From: Paludibacter sp.
Lineage (GTDB): Bacteria > Bacteroidota > Bacteroidia > Bacteroidales > Paludibacteraceae
Length of the DNA stretch: 64,000 nucleotides
Direction of reading: 5' to 3'
Assembly (NCBI GenBank): GCA_023666945.1
Contig: JAMPAY010000006.1
Coordinates: 57,830-121,829 of the forward strand
Positions 1 to 9,030 of this stretch are shown here, in pieces. The first letter of the stretch is position 1. Each line of letters opens with the position of its first letter. The notes beneath the pieces were generated by a model that saw nothing but the letters and a program-made list of their open reading frames with translations, was not told the origin of the DNA and did not search any database. The translations under genes were made by a program, and so were the position numbers.

Positions 1-526
1 TAAGTACCTCGGCATTATCGGGTTGCAATTTTTCCGCCTGCAGCAGATAGTCGTATGCCAAATCCATTCTGCCACAATCGCTGAGAACCAAGGCTATATC
101 TACCGTATATTCTTCAATATCCCATCTCAAATCCAACAGTTGCTTTGCCTGCCTAAGTGCCTCTTCGAAACGTTCCAAATAGGCTAAAATACGGAAACGC
201 AAATAGCACCACCACGGTTCTTCTGCCAACGGATATGTATCTACCACTTGTAATGCCTCGACAAACATATCCATTTCTATCAGTATTTCTGCTTTCAAGA
301 GTTTGAAGATATTGTCTTGCGGATGTTGAGTAACAGCAATTTTAAGCACCTGATCTGCCAAATAGAGTTGGTGCTTATCCAAATAGAGATCGAACAAGTC
401 TTCTAAATCCTCCGCATCAAAATACACATTTTTCTCTCCGGGGAGCAACATTTGTTCGAATCGTTTGGCCACTTGTTGCAAACGTTTCGCTTCTTCGTTG
501 GAATGTGCCGAAGGATGCTTCATCAT
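1..526 (-). CDS. TPR-type tetratricopeptide protein (partial, C-terminus off the left edge)
   Basis: About 175 N-terminal residues are visible; the gene runs off the left end. The translation begins MMKHPSAHSNEEAKRLQ and continues with alpha-helical, Leu/Ala/Glu-rich segments such as YLDKHQLYLADQVLKIAV and ALQVVDTYPLAEEPWWCYLR, spaced as in tetratricopeptide repeats (helix pairs about 34 residues apart). No signal peptide, so it is probably cytoplasmic, perhaps a scaffold. The ATG at 526 overlaps the TGA of yqeY as ATGA, which suggests translational coupling and fixes the start; a second ATG follows at once. It is the last visible gene of the division operon. Specific function unknown. Confidence 0.75.
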   Translation of the reverse strand, partial: MMKHPSAHSNEEAKRLQQVAKRFEQMLLPGEKNVYFDAEDLEDLFDLYLDKHQLYLADQVLKIAVTQHPQDNIFKLLKAEILIEMDMFVEALQVVDTYPLAEEPWWCYLRFRILAYLERFEEALRQAKQLLDLRWDIEEYTVDIALVLSDCGRMDLAYDYLLQAEKLQPDNAEVL

Positions 527-972
527 TGCAAAAGTTCTTTTACTTTAAGCGAAATGAGTCGACCTTCTGCTTTGCCAGCCAATTGTTTGGTAGCCGTTCC
601 CATGACTTTACCCATATCTTGCGGTCCTGTCGCACCGACGGCAGCAATGATTCCTTTGAGCACAGTCACCAACTCATCTTCAGACATCTGTTTGGGCAGA
701 TATTTCTCTATCACCTTTACTTGTGCCAATTCGTTTTCCGCCAATTCGAGACGATTGGCAGCCGTGTACATTTCTGCCGATTCCTTACGTTGTTTTACCA
801 TCTTTTGCAGCACTCGCACTGCTTGTTCATCGGTAAGTTCACCATTGTTCCCTTTAGCCGTCTTTGCCTCAAGAAACTCTTTTTTTACGCCACGCAGTGC
901 ATCCATAGCCACTTTGTCTTGTGCAAGCATGGCTTTCTTGATGTCTTCGCTTACTTGATCAAATAAATTCAT
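523..972 (-). CDS. yqeY: GatB/YqeY domain protein
   Basis: 149 residues, the usual length for stand-alone YqeY proteins, which share the tRNA-binding tail domain of the amidotransferase subunit GatB. It opens MNLFDQVSEDIKKAMLAQDK and carries the family-typical stretches LRGVKKEFLEAK and KYLPKQMSEDEL. An in-frame extension to 1071 would run back into the 3' end of ftsZ and lacks family character, so the ATG at 972 is preferred. It lies 70 nt after ftsZ on the same strand and overlaps the TPR gene by 4 nt. Biochemical role unproven; the family is thought to act on or near aminoacyl-tRNA. Confidence 0.9.
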   Translation of the reverse strand: MNLFDQVSEDIKKAMLAQDKVAMDALRGVKKEFLEAKTAKGNNGELTDEQAVRVLQKMVKQRKESAEMYTAANRLELAENELAQVKVIEKYLPKQMSEDELVTVLKGIIAAVGATGPQDMGKVMGTATKQLAGKAEGRLISLKVKELLQ

Positions 973-1042
973 ATTATCTATTGTATATAACCATTCGATA
1001 CGCATAATAATAGTGTACGAACAGCATGTTAAACATTCATTA

Positions 1043-2293
1043 TCAACGTCGGCGCATATATGCCGGAACATCCTCTATTTGCTGTTGTTCGTTAGCGGAA
1101 AGATTATCCAAATCAATAATATCGTCCTCTTCCCATACGATGGTTGGTGCAGAAGGTATATCTTGCACCTCATTGGCAACGAGTTCTATTTCCTTCTGTT
1201 CCCCTCCCCCATTGGCAATATTTCCATAGTAAGCATCGATAGCCCCATCAATTGTTATTTTAGGCGTTTCCAGTTGCGTCGTTTTATTTTCAGCCATTGT
1301 TTCTTCGGTTTGCACAGCCTCTTCCAATCCGGGAATGTCGCTTACACTATAGCCCGTTGCAATAATGGTAACTCTGACACTTTCACCCAACGAATTGTCG
1401 TAAGATGCTCCCCACTTGAAGCCGACATCGTCGCCGATAGAGTCGCTGAACGCCTGTACTTCATCTAATTCTGCCATACGAATGGCATGTTCTTCAGAGC
1501 AGTAGAAATTGAGCAAAATACGCCCTGCACCATGCACATTGGTTGTATTGACCAATGGTGAATTAAGTGCATTTTCGATGGCTCTCGTAATACGTTTTTC
1601 ACCATCTGCAACACCCACATTCATTATAGCCACATTACCATCTTTGAGCGTATTGTAAACATCTTGGAAGTCGGTATTGATATATCCCGGTTCCGTAATA
1701 ATTTCGGCAATTGACTTGGCCGCATTGCACACCACTTCATCAGCCTTACTGAAAGCATTGGGTAAATCGAAATCGGGGAAAAGCAGTTTCAATTTCTCGT
1801 TGTTGATAACCAAAAGGGCATCGGTATGTTGCGCCAAATTGGCCACTCCCACCATTGCTTTCCGAATAGCCCTTTTTCCTTCGAAGGCAAAAGGAATGGT
1901 AACAATACCTACCGTAAGTATACCCATTTCTTGTGCTATCTCAGCCACAACAGGTGAAGCCCCCGTACCGGTTCCGCCTCCCATTCCCGCTGTAATAAAG
2001 ACCATACGCGTGCCGTCATCCAAGGCTTCTTTGATACGTTCTTTGTTTTCTTCGGCATAAGCACGTGCTTTTTCGGGATTTCCTCCCGCCCCCAACATTG
2101 CTATTGACAACTTGGCGGGCACAGACATCTTTTCCAAGGCCTGAACATCGGTATTACATACCAAAAAAGACACATCGCGTATGCCCTGCTTGTACATGTA
2201 ATTGACCGCATTGCAGCCACCTCCGCCAACACCCAATACTTTGATGATGCTATTTTCTTGTATATCCAAAATCAATGGCAAACCTTCTTCCAT
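1043..2293 (-). CDS. ftsZ: Cell division protein FtsZ
   Basis: Tubulin-like GTPase that polymerises into the Z-ring at mid-cell. The 416-residue product has the N-terminal GVGGGGCNAV nucleotide loop (about residues 21-30) and the tubulin signature GGGTGTG (about 105-111), followed by the T7-loop region NTDFQDVYNTLKDG that activates hydrolysis in the neighbouring subunit. After the globular core (to about residue 315) come an acidic, variable linker and a short basic end, DVPAYMRRR, the likely docking peptide for FtsA. It sits 32 nt downstream of ftsA in the usual Bacteroidota order murC-ftsQ-ftsA-ftsZ. Confidence 0.98.
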   Translation of the reverse strand: MEEGLPLILDIQENSIIKVLGVGGGGCNAVNYMYKQGIRDVSFLVCNTDVQALEKMSVPAKLSIAMLGAGGNPEKARAYAEENKERIKEALDDGTRMVFITAGMGGGTGTGASPVVAEIAQEMGILTVGIVTIPFAFEGKRAIRKAMVGVANLAQHTDALLVINNEKLKLLFPDFDLPNAFSKADEVVCNAAKSIAEIITEPGYINTDFQDVYNTLKDGNVAIMNVGVADGEKRITRAIENALNSPLVNTTNVHGAGRILLNFYCSEEHAIRMAELDEVQAFSDSIGDDVGFKWGASYDNSLGESVRVTIIATGYSVSDIPGLEEAVQTEETMAENKTTQLETPKITIDGAIDAYYGNIANGGGEQKEIELVANEVQDIPSAPTIVWEEDDIIDLDNLSANEQQQIEDVPAYMRRR

Positions 2294-2325
2294 ACGTTTT
2301 CTATTATGATAAATATATTATAGGG

Positions 2326-3609
2326 TTAATCATTGGTAAAGAACCCTATTGTGATCTGTTCTATTGTATCTTTAACCCTTTTTAATCGTCCTTTTTTGAT
2401 AGGGGAATCCAAAAGCACTCCTTGCGGGCAACGTTTGCGATAATCGGCAGCCAATGCCAATGTTCCTACCAATGAGGAATACTCGGGTTTGTAATATTCT
2501 TCCACTGCATCCAATTCCAACCAATCGGCATGCGAACCAAAAACAACCGGCAGTGTTGTATATTGTTGCAAGAAAGGAACCAAGCCCGTCAACAATGCTC
2601 CGCCTCCCGTAACATAGATTTTTGCGATCTCCGTTTCGTAGTTCTTCAACTCCGCCATTATCGGCATAACTATTTCGCTCAAACGCGATTGTATAATCAT
2701 TGCCAAAAATTGTGTAGTGACCGTAATTTGCCCTTGTTCCGCATGATTGGCTCTCATACGCAAGGTTCTATTCTCCTTGACATATTTCTCTGCAGCCGCA
2801 CCGAAAACAACTTTGGCTTTCTCTGCCATTTCAAATTGTATCTGCTGCGATTGTAAATCGCGAGTGATATTGTATCCACCCAAAGGATAGACTTTAGCAA
2901 ACAAGCAACTATCGTTCTTACATATAGTGAGCGTAGTGGTTTGTGCTCCAAAGTCAATAATGGCACAGCCGTACTCATGATCCTCATTACCTGCCAATGC
3001 TGTCATGTGCGCATAAGGTTGCGCCCATAGAAAATCAATAGATCTGCCTGTACGCGCAAAAGCCCCCACCATACGCGACATCGTTTCTTCCTTAGCAATG
3101 AACACATTGTAGGTAATTTGTAACTCCTTTACTTTCTGCGACTCGGTAGGCGGATAATCTTGTTCTATACCATCCAGCTCAAAAGTAATCGGTTCGACAT
3201 TGGTCACCTTCAATTGAGGATACTTCTTTTCTATTTTTTCCACCACTTCGGTTTCCATTGCCTTCAGAAGTTTCTCTGTAACGCTTTGCTTATTGATCAA
3301 ATTACGCTTAACAGGTACCATGGTGGCTTGTACAGTTCCACCTACAGTAACAAAAACAGAAAGAATTTCATCTTTGAGTCCTATGCGATTTTTCAATTTA
3401 AGCAACAAATCACCTATTAAAAATCCTGCATCACTTGTGTTCTTAACGACTCCTTTAGCCATATATTTATAGTTAGAGATAGACTCCACTCCCAATATAT
3501 GCAGCGTCTTATCAGCATTTTCTATTGCCGCCATTGCACGGATAGCAGAACTACCCATATCAATAGCCACTAAAGGCATTGATTCTTTGGTATGTATTCG
3601 TTCTTTCAT
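2326..3609 (-). CDS. ftsA: Cell division protein FtsA
   Basis: Actin-fold ATPase that tethers FtsZ to the membrane and recruits later division proteins. The 427-residue product starts with the phosphate-binding loop region VAIDMGSSAIRAM and has the second ATPase motif IIDFGAQTTTLTI and the adenosine motif VTGGGALLTGL near residues 335-345. An SHS2-like insertion domain (about residues 90-170) is present. The final segment, LKRVKDTIEQITIGFFTND, could form the amphipathic membrane-targeting helix. It lies 34 nt from ftsQ upstream and 32 nt from ftsZ downstream, consistent with one transcript. Confidence 0.96.
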   Translation of the reverse strand: MKERIHTKESMPLVAIDMGSSAIRAMAAIENADKTLHILGVESISNYKYMAKGVVKNTSDAGFLIGDLLLKLKNRIGLKDEILSVFVTVGGTVQATMVPVKRNLINKQSVTEKLLKAMETEVVEKIEKKYPQLKVTNVEPITFELDGIEQDYPPTESQKVKELQITYNVFIAKEETMSRMVGAFARTGRSIDFLWAQPYAHMTALAGNEDHEYGCAIIDFGAQTTTLTICKNDSCLFAKVYPLGGYNITRDLQSQQIQFEMAEKAKVVFGAAAEKYVKENRTLRMRANHAEQGQITVTTQFLAMIIQSRLSEIVMPIMAELKNYETEIAKIYVTGGGALLTGLVPFLQQYTTLPVVFGSHADWLELDAVEEYYKPEYSSLVGTLALAADYRKRCPQGVLLDSPIKKGRLKRVKDTIEQITIGFFTND

Positions 3610-3643
3610 TTTCTTCTTCCATTAATAATCTTTTGCCGACACA

Positions 3644-4378
3644 TTACTTACGACATATCACCTGCCCTTTATAGCGCAAATCGACCTCTTTATAATCTTT
3701 CCAACCGATTTTGCCAAACCCCTCTTTGTAAAATGTCTGCAATTTATTCAGTTTCTGTTCGTACCCATCCAATCTACCCAAGAGAATGATATGCCCTCCC
3801 ACACGCGGCACCAATTCGATTTGTTTTGTGGGGGTTACGTGTATCTGTTCTATTTGCGCATTCCAAAAGCCATCTTCTATATAGCATACAAAATCAAACA
3901 ATTCCTCTTGCGCCATACGTTGCGTAACTCTACCTGTGATTACAGGTACATAGCAAGCCATTGATGCCAATGAAGGTATAATCTGACGATCGGCATCAAC
4001 ATAGTAGTTTTCATCGGTTGCCACCCGCAGTTTAGGTACACGCTGATAAACGTCCATGCAAACCTTACCCGTATTGGTTTTATAGCACTCGACTTCCCGT
4101 ACGACAGGATAGGTCCGCACAACCGTTTCAATATCTTCCGTCAGCACATTTTCCAATCGTTTTCCTACCGGATACCGGTTGTGTTCTTTCAGCAACTGCT
4201 CCAATGTCGCAGGTTGTACAAACCGGCGCTTTACACTATCTACAATATGAATTTCAAAAACATTACATATATCTTCGGACGTTGCTTCGTGCGGCAAAAA
4301 GGCAAACACAACCACCCAATAGGTTACGACCAAAATCGCCCCCACAACAGATAAAGATATATACAACGTCTTTTTCAT
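3644..4378 (-). CDS. ftsQ: Cell division protein FtsQ
   Basis: Bitopic inner-membrane division protein that links the cytoplasmic ring to periplasmic peptidoglycan synthesis. The 244-residue product has a short cytoplasmic head, one transmembrane helix at about residues 5-29 (LYISLSVVGAILVVTYWVVV), then a periplasmic part that starts with a POTRA-like region (FEIHIVDSVKRRFVQP). FtsQ sequences diverge strongly, so the call leans on this topology and on position between murC and ftsA. Its ATG overlaps the murC stop as ATGA, indicating translational coupling. Confidence 0.9.
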   Translation of the reverse strand: MKKTLYISLSVVGAILVVTYWVVVFAFLPHEATSEDICNVFEIHIVDSVKRRFVQPATLEQLLKEHNRYPVGKRLENVLTEDIETVVRTYPVVREVECYKTNTGKVCMDVYQRVPKLRVATDENYYVDADRQIIPSLASMACYVPVITGRVTQRMAQEELFDFVCYIEDGFWNAQIEQIHVTPTKQIELVPRVGGHIILLGRLDGYEQKLNKLQTFYKEGFGKIGWKDYKEVDLRYKGQVICRK

Positions 4379-5823
4379 TTTAAGGCTTTTGCTATATCAG
4401 ACACAAGACGATCTATATCGCCTGCTCCGAAAGTAACGACCACCGCATTCTGTTGCCCTTGCAGATGACCGATGAGATTTTCTTTACTTACAACCGCTTT
4501 ATGCCCACAAGTAATTTTATCCAACAACATCTCGGAAGACACTCCCTCTATAGGTTCCTCACGCGCAGGATATATCGGTAGCAATAAGACTTCATCCAAC
4601 TCAGACAACACACGTGCAAAAGCATCCGCAAAATCGCGGGTTCGTGTATACAGATGCGGTTGGAATACGCCTACCAATTTACGTTCGGGAAACAAGACAC
4701 GTACAGAGCGAATGGTTGCCTGCAATTCTGTAGGGTGATGTGCATAGTCATCTATATAGGCGATACGAGAATTGTTTACATGCACGTTAAAACGACGATA
4801 CACACCTGAATAAGAAGCCAAACCCAATCGCAATTCGTTAGCAGACACCCCATTCAACCACGCCACAGCCATAGCCGCCACACTATTTTCGATATTTACA
4901 TAAGCAGGAACGCCTAATTTCAGATTTAAGACCGACTCATTAGGAGTGTGGAAATCGAAACGGATTTCTCCTTTCTCTATCTTGATATTATCTACCCAAA
5001 AATCAGCCTCTTCATCCACAGCATAGGTATAGCACCGAACATTAGCACCCAATCGAGGTGTAAGTGCAAGTCCTTTTTTCATAATGAGCGCACCCCCAGG
5101 ACGAATGAGTGACGTATAATATTCGAACCCCTCACGGAAACCTTCCGCATTGCCATAGACATCCAAATGATCGGGGTCTACAGCAGTAATAACCGACATA
5201 TAGGGATGCAAGTGATGAAAACTACGATCAAACTCATCAGCCTCCACAACCACATAGTTACTCTCTGCCGACAACAACAGATTAGTACCGTAATTATTAC
5301 TAATACCTCCCAAGAAAGCATTACAATTGATTTCCGATTGATACATCAAGTGAGCGAGAATGGTACTTGTAGTGGTTTTACCATGCGTACCCGCCACACA
5401 GAGTGCACGCATTTGACGTGTCACTTGCCCCAATACTTCTGCACGCTTAAAAATTAGGAATCCCTCCGACACAAAATAGCGTAATTGTGCCTGACTCTCA
5501 GGAACTGCCGGAGTACGCACCACCATTGTGTGCAGTTTATCCGTAAAAGCGACCGGCAATGCAGCGACAGTGTCATCATAGATTATTTCAATACCTTCGG
5601 TCTGCAATTCGGACGTAAGCGGAGAAGGCGTACGGTCGTAACCGGCCACAGCAAAGCCTTTGGAAGAGAAGAAACGCGCAAGCGCACTCATACCGATGCC
5701 GCCAATACCCAAAAAAAATACCGAAGTAAATTTTCCCGCATCCCCCTGCCGCCAAGAGCAAGTATCCGACGTCTCCTTATGCTCCAAAACAAGTTGCCGA
5801 TAATCCGCAGTATCTATTGACAT
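4375..5823 (-). CDS. murC: UDP-N-acetylmuramate--L-alanine ligase
   Basis: Cytoplasmic ATP-dependent ligase that adds the first amino acid, L-Ala, to UDP-MurNAc in peptidoglycan synthesis. The 482-residue product has the N-terminal UDP-binding motif GIGGIGMS (39-46), the Mur-ligase ATP loop GTHGKTTT (145-152), the central motif EADEFDRSF and the C-terminal DDYAHHPTE motif. The ATG at 5823 (MSIDTADYRQ) is preferred; the frame stays open to 5985, but the extra 54 residues are not murC-like and would cover the predicted promoter. First gene of the division operon in the window, with ftsQ overlapping its stop by 4 nt. Confidence 0.96.
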   Translation of the reverse strand: MSIDTADYRQLVLEHKETSDTCSWRQGDAGKFTSVFFLGIGGIGMSALARFFSSKGFAVAGYDRTPSPLTSELQTEGIEIIYDDTVAALPVAFTDKLHTMVVRTPAVPESQAQLRYFVSEGFLIFKRAEVLGQVTRQMRALCVAGTHGKTTTSTILAHLMYQSEINCNAFLGGISNNYGTNLLLSAESNYVVVEADEFDRSFHHLHPYMSVITAVDPDHLDVYGNAEGFREGFEYYTSLIRPGGALIMKKGLALTPRLGANVRCYTYAVDEEADFWVDNIKIEKGEIRFDFHTPNESVLNLKLGVPAYVNIENSVAAMAVAWLNGVSANELRLGLASYSGVYRRFNVHVNNSRIAYIDDYAHHPTELQATIRSVRVLFPERKLVGVFQPHLYTRTRDFADAFARVLSELDEVLLLPIYPAREEPIEGVSSEMLLDKITCGHKAVVSKENLIGHLQGQQNAVVVTFGAGDIDRLVSDIAKALK

Positions 5824-5896
5824 ATTTATAAAATCTTTACTAAACAGGCTATTACATATCTTTTCTATAGAAAACTCTTTCAAAAAGGTGTGAGGG

Positions 5897-5927
5897 CAAA
5901 AGTACAAAAAAGCCTCGGAATACACAA
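5897..5927 (-). promoter_or_regulatory. Predicted Bacteroidota-type promoter for the murC-ftsQAZ operon
   Basis: Read on the minus strand there is TACTTTTG (5904-5897) and, 20 nt upstream of it, TTG (5927-5925). This fits the Bacteroidota primary sigma factor consensus TTTG-N19/21-TAnnTTTG. It lies about 75 nt before the murC ATG. Confidence 0.55.
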
Positions 5928-6045
5928 CCCCATTTTGACACTTTTTCGTAGTAAAACTACGGCAAGCAACCTTATCTGCGAACACAAGAATACAACTATT
6001 TCAAAAAAATCCACCAACAGAGGTACAAGGTACGGTTTTTGTTAG

Positions 6046-6053
6046 TAATTTTG
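6046..6053 (+). promoter_or_regulatory. Predicted -7 box of the ferritin promoter
   Basis: TAATTTTG matches the Bacteroidota -7 element TAnnTTTG. No good TTTG is found at the expected 20-nt distance upstream, so this may be weak or activator-dependent. The implied leader is about 80 nt. Confidence 0.4.
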
Positions 6054-6138
6054 CGACTTGATTCTATCAGAAACTGCCTGCACAAAGAAAAAACAGTTAC
6101 TAAAGAATCGTATAACAAACAACTAAAAATTATACATT

Positions 6139-6660
6139 ATGCTCAACAAACGTTTGGAAGAGGCATTGAATGCCCAAATCAATGCGGAGATGTGGTCCGC
6201 TTACCTGTATCTGTCGATGTCCGCCTACTGCCATGAAGCAGGTTATACCGGCATGGCGAACTGGTTTGCCGTTCAATTCAAAGAAGAACAAGACCATGCA
6301 CAGATATTCTTCAACTATGTTGTATCGCGCGGCGGTCGCGTTAAATTGGCTCCTATTGCAGAAGTTGCCACCGAATGGGACTCCGTATTAGCAGCATTTG
6401 AGAACACCTTGGAGCATGAACAAAAAGTTACATCTCTGATTAACAACCTTTATGCTATAGCCACAGAAGAGCATGACTATGCAACACAGAGCAAATTAAA
6501 ATGGTTCATCGATGAACAAGTCGAGGAAGAAGAAAACGCCCAAGATATCATCAACAAGTTGCGTATGGTACAAGGTAACGGCTATGGTATGTATATGATC
6601 GACCAAGAATTGGCATCACGCACTTACACACAAGCCGCTCCTCTGAATTCTGCCGAATAA
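6139..6660 (+). CDS. ftnA: Ferritin (FtnA-type, non-haem)
   Basis: Iron-storage protein that oxidises Fe(II) and keeps a ferric mineral in a 24-subunit cytoplasmic shell. The 173-residue four-helix-bundle sequence has a complete dinuclear ferroxidase centre: Glu17, Glu50 and His53 (in KEEQDHA), Glu94, Gln127 and Glu130. These are the same positions as in Escherichia coli FtnA. Length is normal. It is a single-gene unit: a promoter box lies upstream and a strong terminator immediately downstream. The ATG at 6139 gives MLNKRLEEALNAQ, the canonical start for the family. Confidence 0.96.
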   Translation: MLNKRLEEALNAQINAEMWSAYLYLSMSAYCHEAGYTGMANWFAVQFKEEQDHAQIFFNYVVSRGGRVKLAPIAEVATEWDSVLAAFENTLEHEQKVTSLINNLYAIATEEHDYATQSKLKWFIDEQVEEEENAQDIINKLRMVQGNGYGMYMIDQELASRTYTQAAPLNSAE

Positions 6661-6681
6661 AAACAACTTTGTTAATACAAC

Positions 6682-6716
6682 AAAAAGCCCGTCAATACAT
6701 ATTGATCGGGCTTTTA
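6682..6716 (+). terminator. Rho-independent terminator after ferritin
   Basis: Hairpin with arms AAAAGCCCG and CGGGCTTTT, extended inward by TCAAT/ATTGA, with the right arm ending in a T-run. It starts about 22 nt after the ferritin stop. Confidence 0.85.
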
Positions 6717-6908
6717 TTATACCCACAAACAAAGGTCTATTTTTACACAACATACCTATCCAAACTAATGTGGCAAACCGAAGACCTCCTAAAACAGCAC
6801 ATCAAAATATTTCAAGACATTCACACACTGACTATCGCCCTCCATTACAACTGCACAGATCCATCAAGACACAACTTGCAAGCATTATGAGAAATCAATA
6901 ATTTTATG

Positions 6909-6916
6909 TACCTTTG
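6909..6916 (+). promoter_or_regulatory. Predicted -7 box for the secreted-protein operon
   Basis: TACCTTTG matches TAnnTTTG and lies 24 nt before the ATG at 6941. A TTG at 6876-6878 is 30 nt away, too far for the usual spacing, so only the -7 box is supported. It lies downstream of the ferritin terminator. Confidence 0.4.
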
Positions 6917-6940
6917 CCGAAAGAAATACACATCAACCAC

Positions 6941-9019
6941 ATGAAAAAGATTACATTCACATTACTCCTATTGATCTATACCATCGGTATTTTTGCTGCA
7001 CAAACAACCTATACATTCACAAGCAAAGCATGGACTTCGAAAATTGAGACCATCACCACCGACGGAAAAACCGATGGGTGGACATCCATAAAAGATGCCT
7101 ATTCTTATCAAAACGGATACGACACCCCTCAAGGTATCACCGGCAGAGGTATGCAAGTAACTTCCAAAGCATCGGGAGCAGAAGGGATATCAATAGTATC
7201 GTTCAATAACATACGAAGTTTGCGTATCAACTACTGCACCAACAACAAAGCAGGCGCAGGCACATTGGTAATATGGATAGGCGAAAACGACTCTGTAGTT
7301 ACCGCCATAACATCTCCGACAAGCAATGGTAGCATCAACCGCGATATAGAAATAAGCCTGCCCCAACCACAAACGGGACATATTCGTTTCAAGATAAACT
7401 GCACAACCAACTCGCTCTATATAAACAGCATCAACATAAAAGCAGACAATGCCAGTCCTTCAGTAGCAGGTATTACACGCGATGTGTTTCGCATCGTAAC
7501 AGACGCCTCTACCCTAAAAGACGGTGACAAGGTAATAGTGGGTGTTGTCGATAACAATATCAACTATGTAATGGGAGTATTTGATGAACAGAACAGCCGC
7601 AACAACATACACGCCCTGCAAGGAGTATATTCTAACGACAGAAGTAGCGTAAACGAGATAGCCGCAGCCGTTTATACATTATCGGTACGACACAATGAGG
7701 AAACCAACGAACCATTCTATACATTCATGGACTATACGGGGTGGTATTTGGTAGCCGATGGTGGGAATCCGAACAATGGCAACAATAACTACCTAACCGC
7801 ATGGGATACTATTGCGAGTAGCAATTTTGGTTTGTACGGAGGATGGGACATCAATATATCAAACGGCGGTGAGGCTACAGTGAAAAGTTTGGGACGCTCA
7901 CGCAGTAATCTATTACAATTCAATCCCAATGGCACAAAACCCATTTTTGCTTGCTATCAGGATATGTCACAAACCGCTGTTGCTCTCTATCGGCGCGAAG
8001 AAGCACCTGACGAAGGCGAACCTTACATTGCAAGCGGAATTGTTAACTTTGGGAACGTCATATTGGAAAGCGACAAAGCGACCGGCAGCAAAACAATAGA
8101 TATCAATGCCGTAAATCTAACAGACGACATATGCGCCACACTTCTGCATGGAGATATTTTCTCATTGAGCACAACCCAAATTGACCGCGACGGTGACCCG
8201 CTAACAATCAGTTATTCTGCCGCAACTGCAGGTCATTACACCGACACAATAGTATTAAGTAGCGGCACAGCGAAAACAGAGATACCCGTACTCATCACTC
8301 TGCAACAACGCATCAATATTGCAAAAGCATGTCAACTCGAAGACTTATCAACCTGCTATTTAACCCCCGTAACCGTTACAAAAAAATATGATAAATATAT
8401 CTTTGTACAAGATACAACCGGAAGCATGTTGCTTTTTGACGGAGCGAATCAATACGGGAAAGGGATTGGCAACGGCGATGTACTCACCAACGTAAGCGGC
8501 AAATACAAGAACTACTACGGCAACCCAAGCCTGACACTAACAGAAGCCTTCGATAGTAAAAACTGTGGCACGTGCCAGCCTACAGAACAAACAGAAACAT
8601 TAAGAGAAAGGGATGCTTGCCGCTATATTCGCATCTGCAACACACAATTTAATGCGAACGGTGCATGTTTGGTGGGCGAAAATTATGTGGATACATACGA
8701 TTTGTTCGACTATAATCCTGCTATTGACACAGAGGTCCGCTACAACATGGATGCCATTGTGTACAACTACAACGGCATGGTGCTATGCCCTGTTAAGATA
8801 GAAGAGCAGAAAGAGTCGGGAATTACAGCCCCGTCAAACACAGGAAGCATCTACCTACAAGACGGAATCTTGCACAACCCCAACTCCTTACTCATAAACA
8901 TCTACAATAGCACAGGCATGCTACTACACACCACCCGTACGGACACCGACATGAGCAACCGGAATACCGGTATATATATCATACAAACCGACAACAATAC
9001 ACAAAAAATTGTTCTCTAA
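6941..9019 (+). CDS. Secreted multidomain protein with probable T9SS C-terminal sorting domain
   Basis: 692 residues. A clear Sec signal peptide (KKITFTLLLLIYTIGIFAA, about residues 2-20) argues for the ATG at 6941 rather than an upstream in-frame start. Next come a beta-sandwich-like N-terminal part (to about residue 165), a central beta-rich part, and an OB-fold-like module at about 455-600 (VTKKYDKYIFVQDTTGSMLL; KYKNYYGNPSLTL). The last 70 residues (INIYNSTGMLLHT ... GIYIIQTDN ... QKIVL) resemble a type A T9SS sorting domain, suggesting export by T9SS and anchoring to the surface. No catalytic motif is recognised; substrate binding is a guess. The sugar-isomerase-like gene begins 11 nt downstream, so they are probably cotranscribed. 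Confidence 0.75.
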   Translation: MKKITFTLLLLIYTIGIFAAQTTYTFTSKAWTSKIETITTDGKTDGWTSIKDAYSYQNGYDTPQGITGRGMQVTSKASGAEGISIVSFNNIRSLRINYCTNNKAGAGTLVIWIGENDSVVTAITSPTSNGSINRDIEISLPQPQTGHIRFKINCTTNSLYINSINIKADNASPSVAGITRDVFRIVTDASTLKDGDKVIVGVVDNNINYVMGVFDEQNSRNNIHALQGVYSNDRSSVNEIAAAVYTLSVRHNEETNEPFYTFMDYTGWYLVADGGNPNNGNNNYLTAWDTIASSNFGLYGGWDINISNGGEATVKSLGRSRSNLLQFNPNGTKPIFACYQDMSQTAVALYRREEAPDEGEPYIASGIVNFGNVILESDKATGSKTIDINAVNLTDDICATLLHGDIFSLSTTQIDRDGDPLTISYSAATAGHYTDTIVLSSGTAKTEIPVLITLQQRINIAKACQLEDLSTCYLTPVTVTKKYDKYIFVQDTTGSMLLFDGANQYGKGIGNGDVLTNVSGKYKNYYGNPSLTLTEAFDSKNCGTCQPTEQTETLRERDACRYIRICNTQFNANGACLVGENYVDTYDLFDYNPAIDTEVRYNMDAIVYNYNGMVLCPVKIEEQKESGITAPSNTGSIYLQDGILHNPNSLLINIYNSTGMLLHTTRTDTDMSNRNTGIYIIQTDNNTQKIVL

Positions 9020-9030
9020 TACTATACACT

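Larger units (their letters stand above)
5824..6138. other. Intergenic region between divergent murC and ferritin genes
   Basis: This 315-nt stretch holds outward-facing promoters: the murC promoter on the minus strand and a TAATTTTG box on the plus strand. I see no convincing small gene, no riboswitch and no clear Fur-type dyad. Confidence 0.6.

Noticed and set aside
5824..5985. N-terminal extension of MurC
   Set aside because: The extra 54 residues do not match MurC and would cover the predicted promoter.
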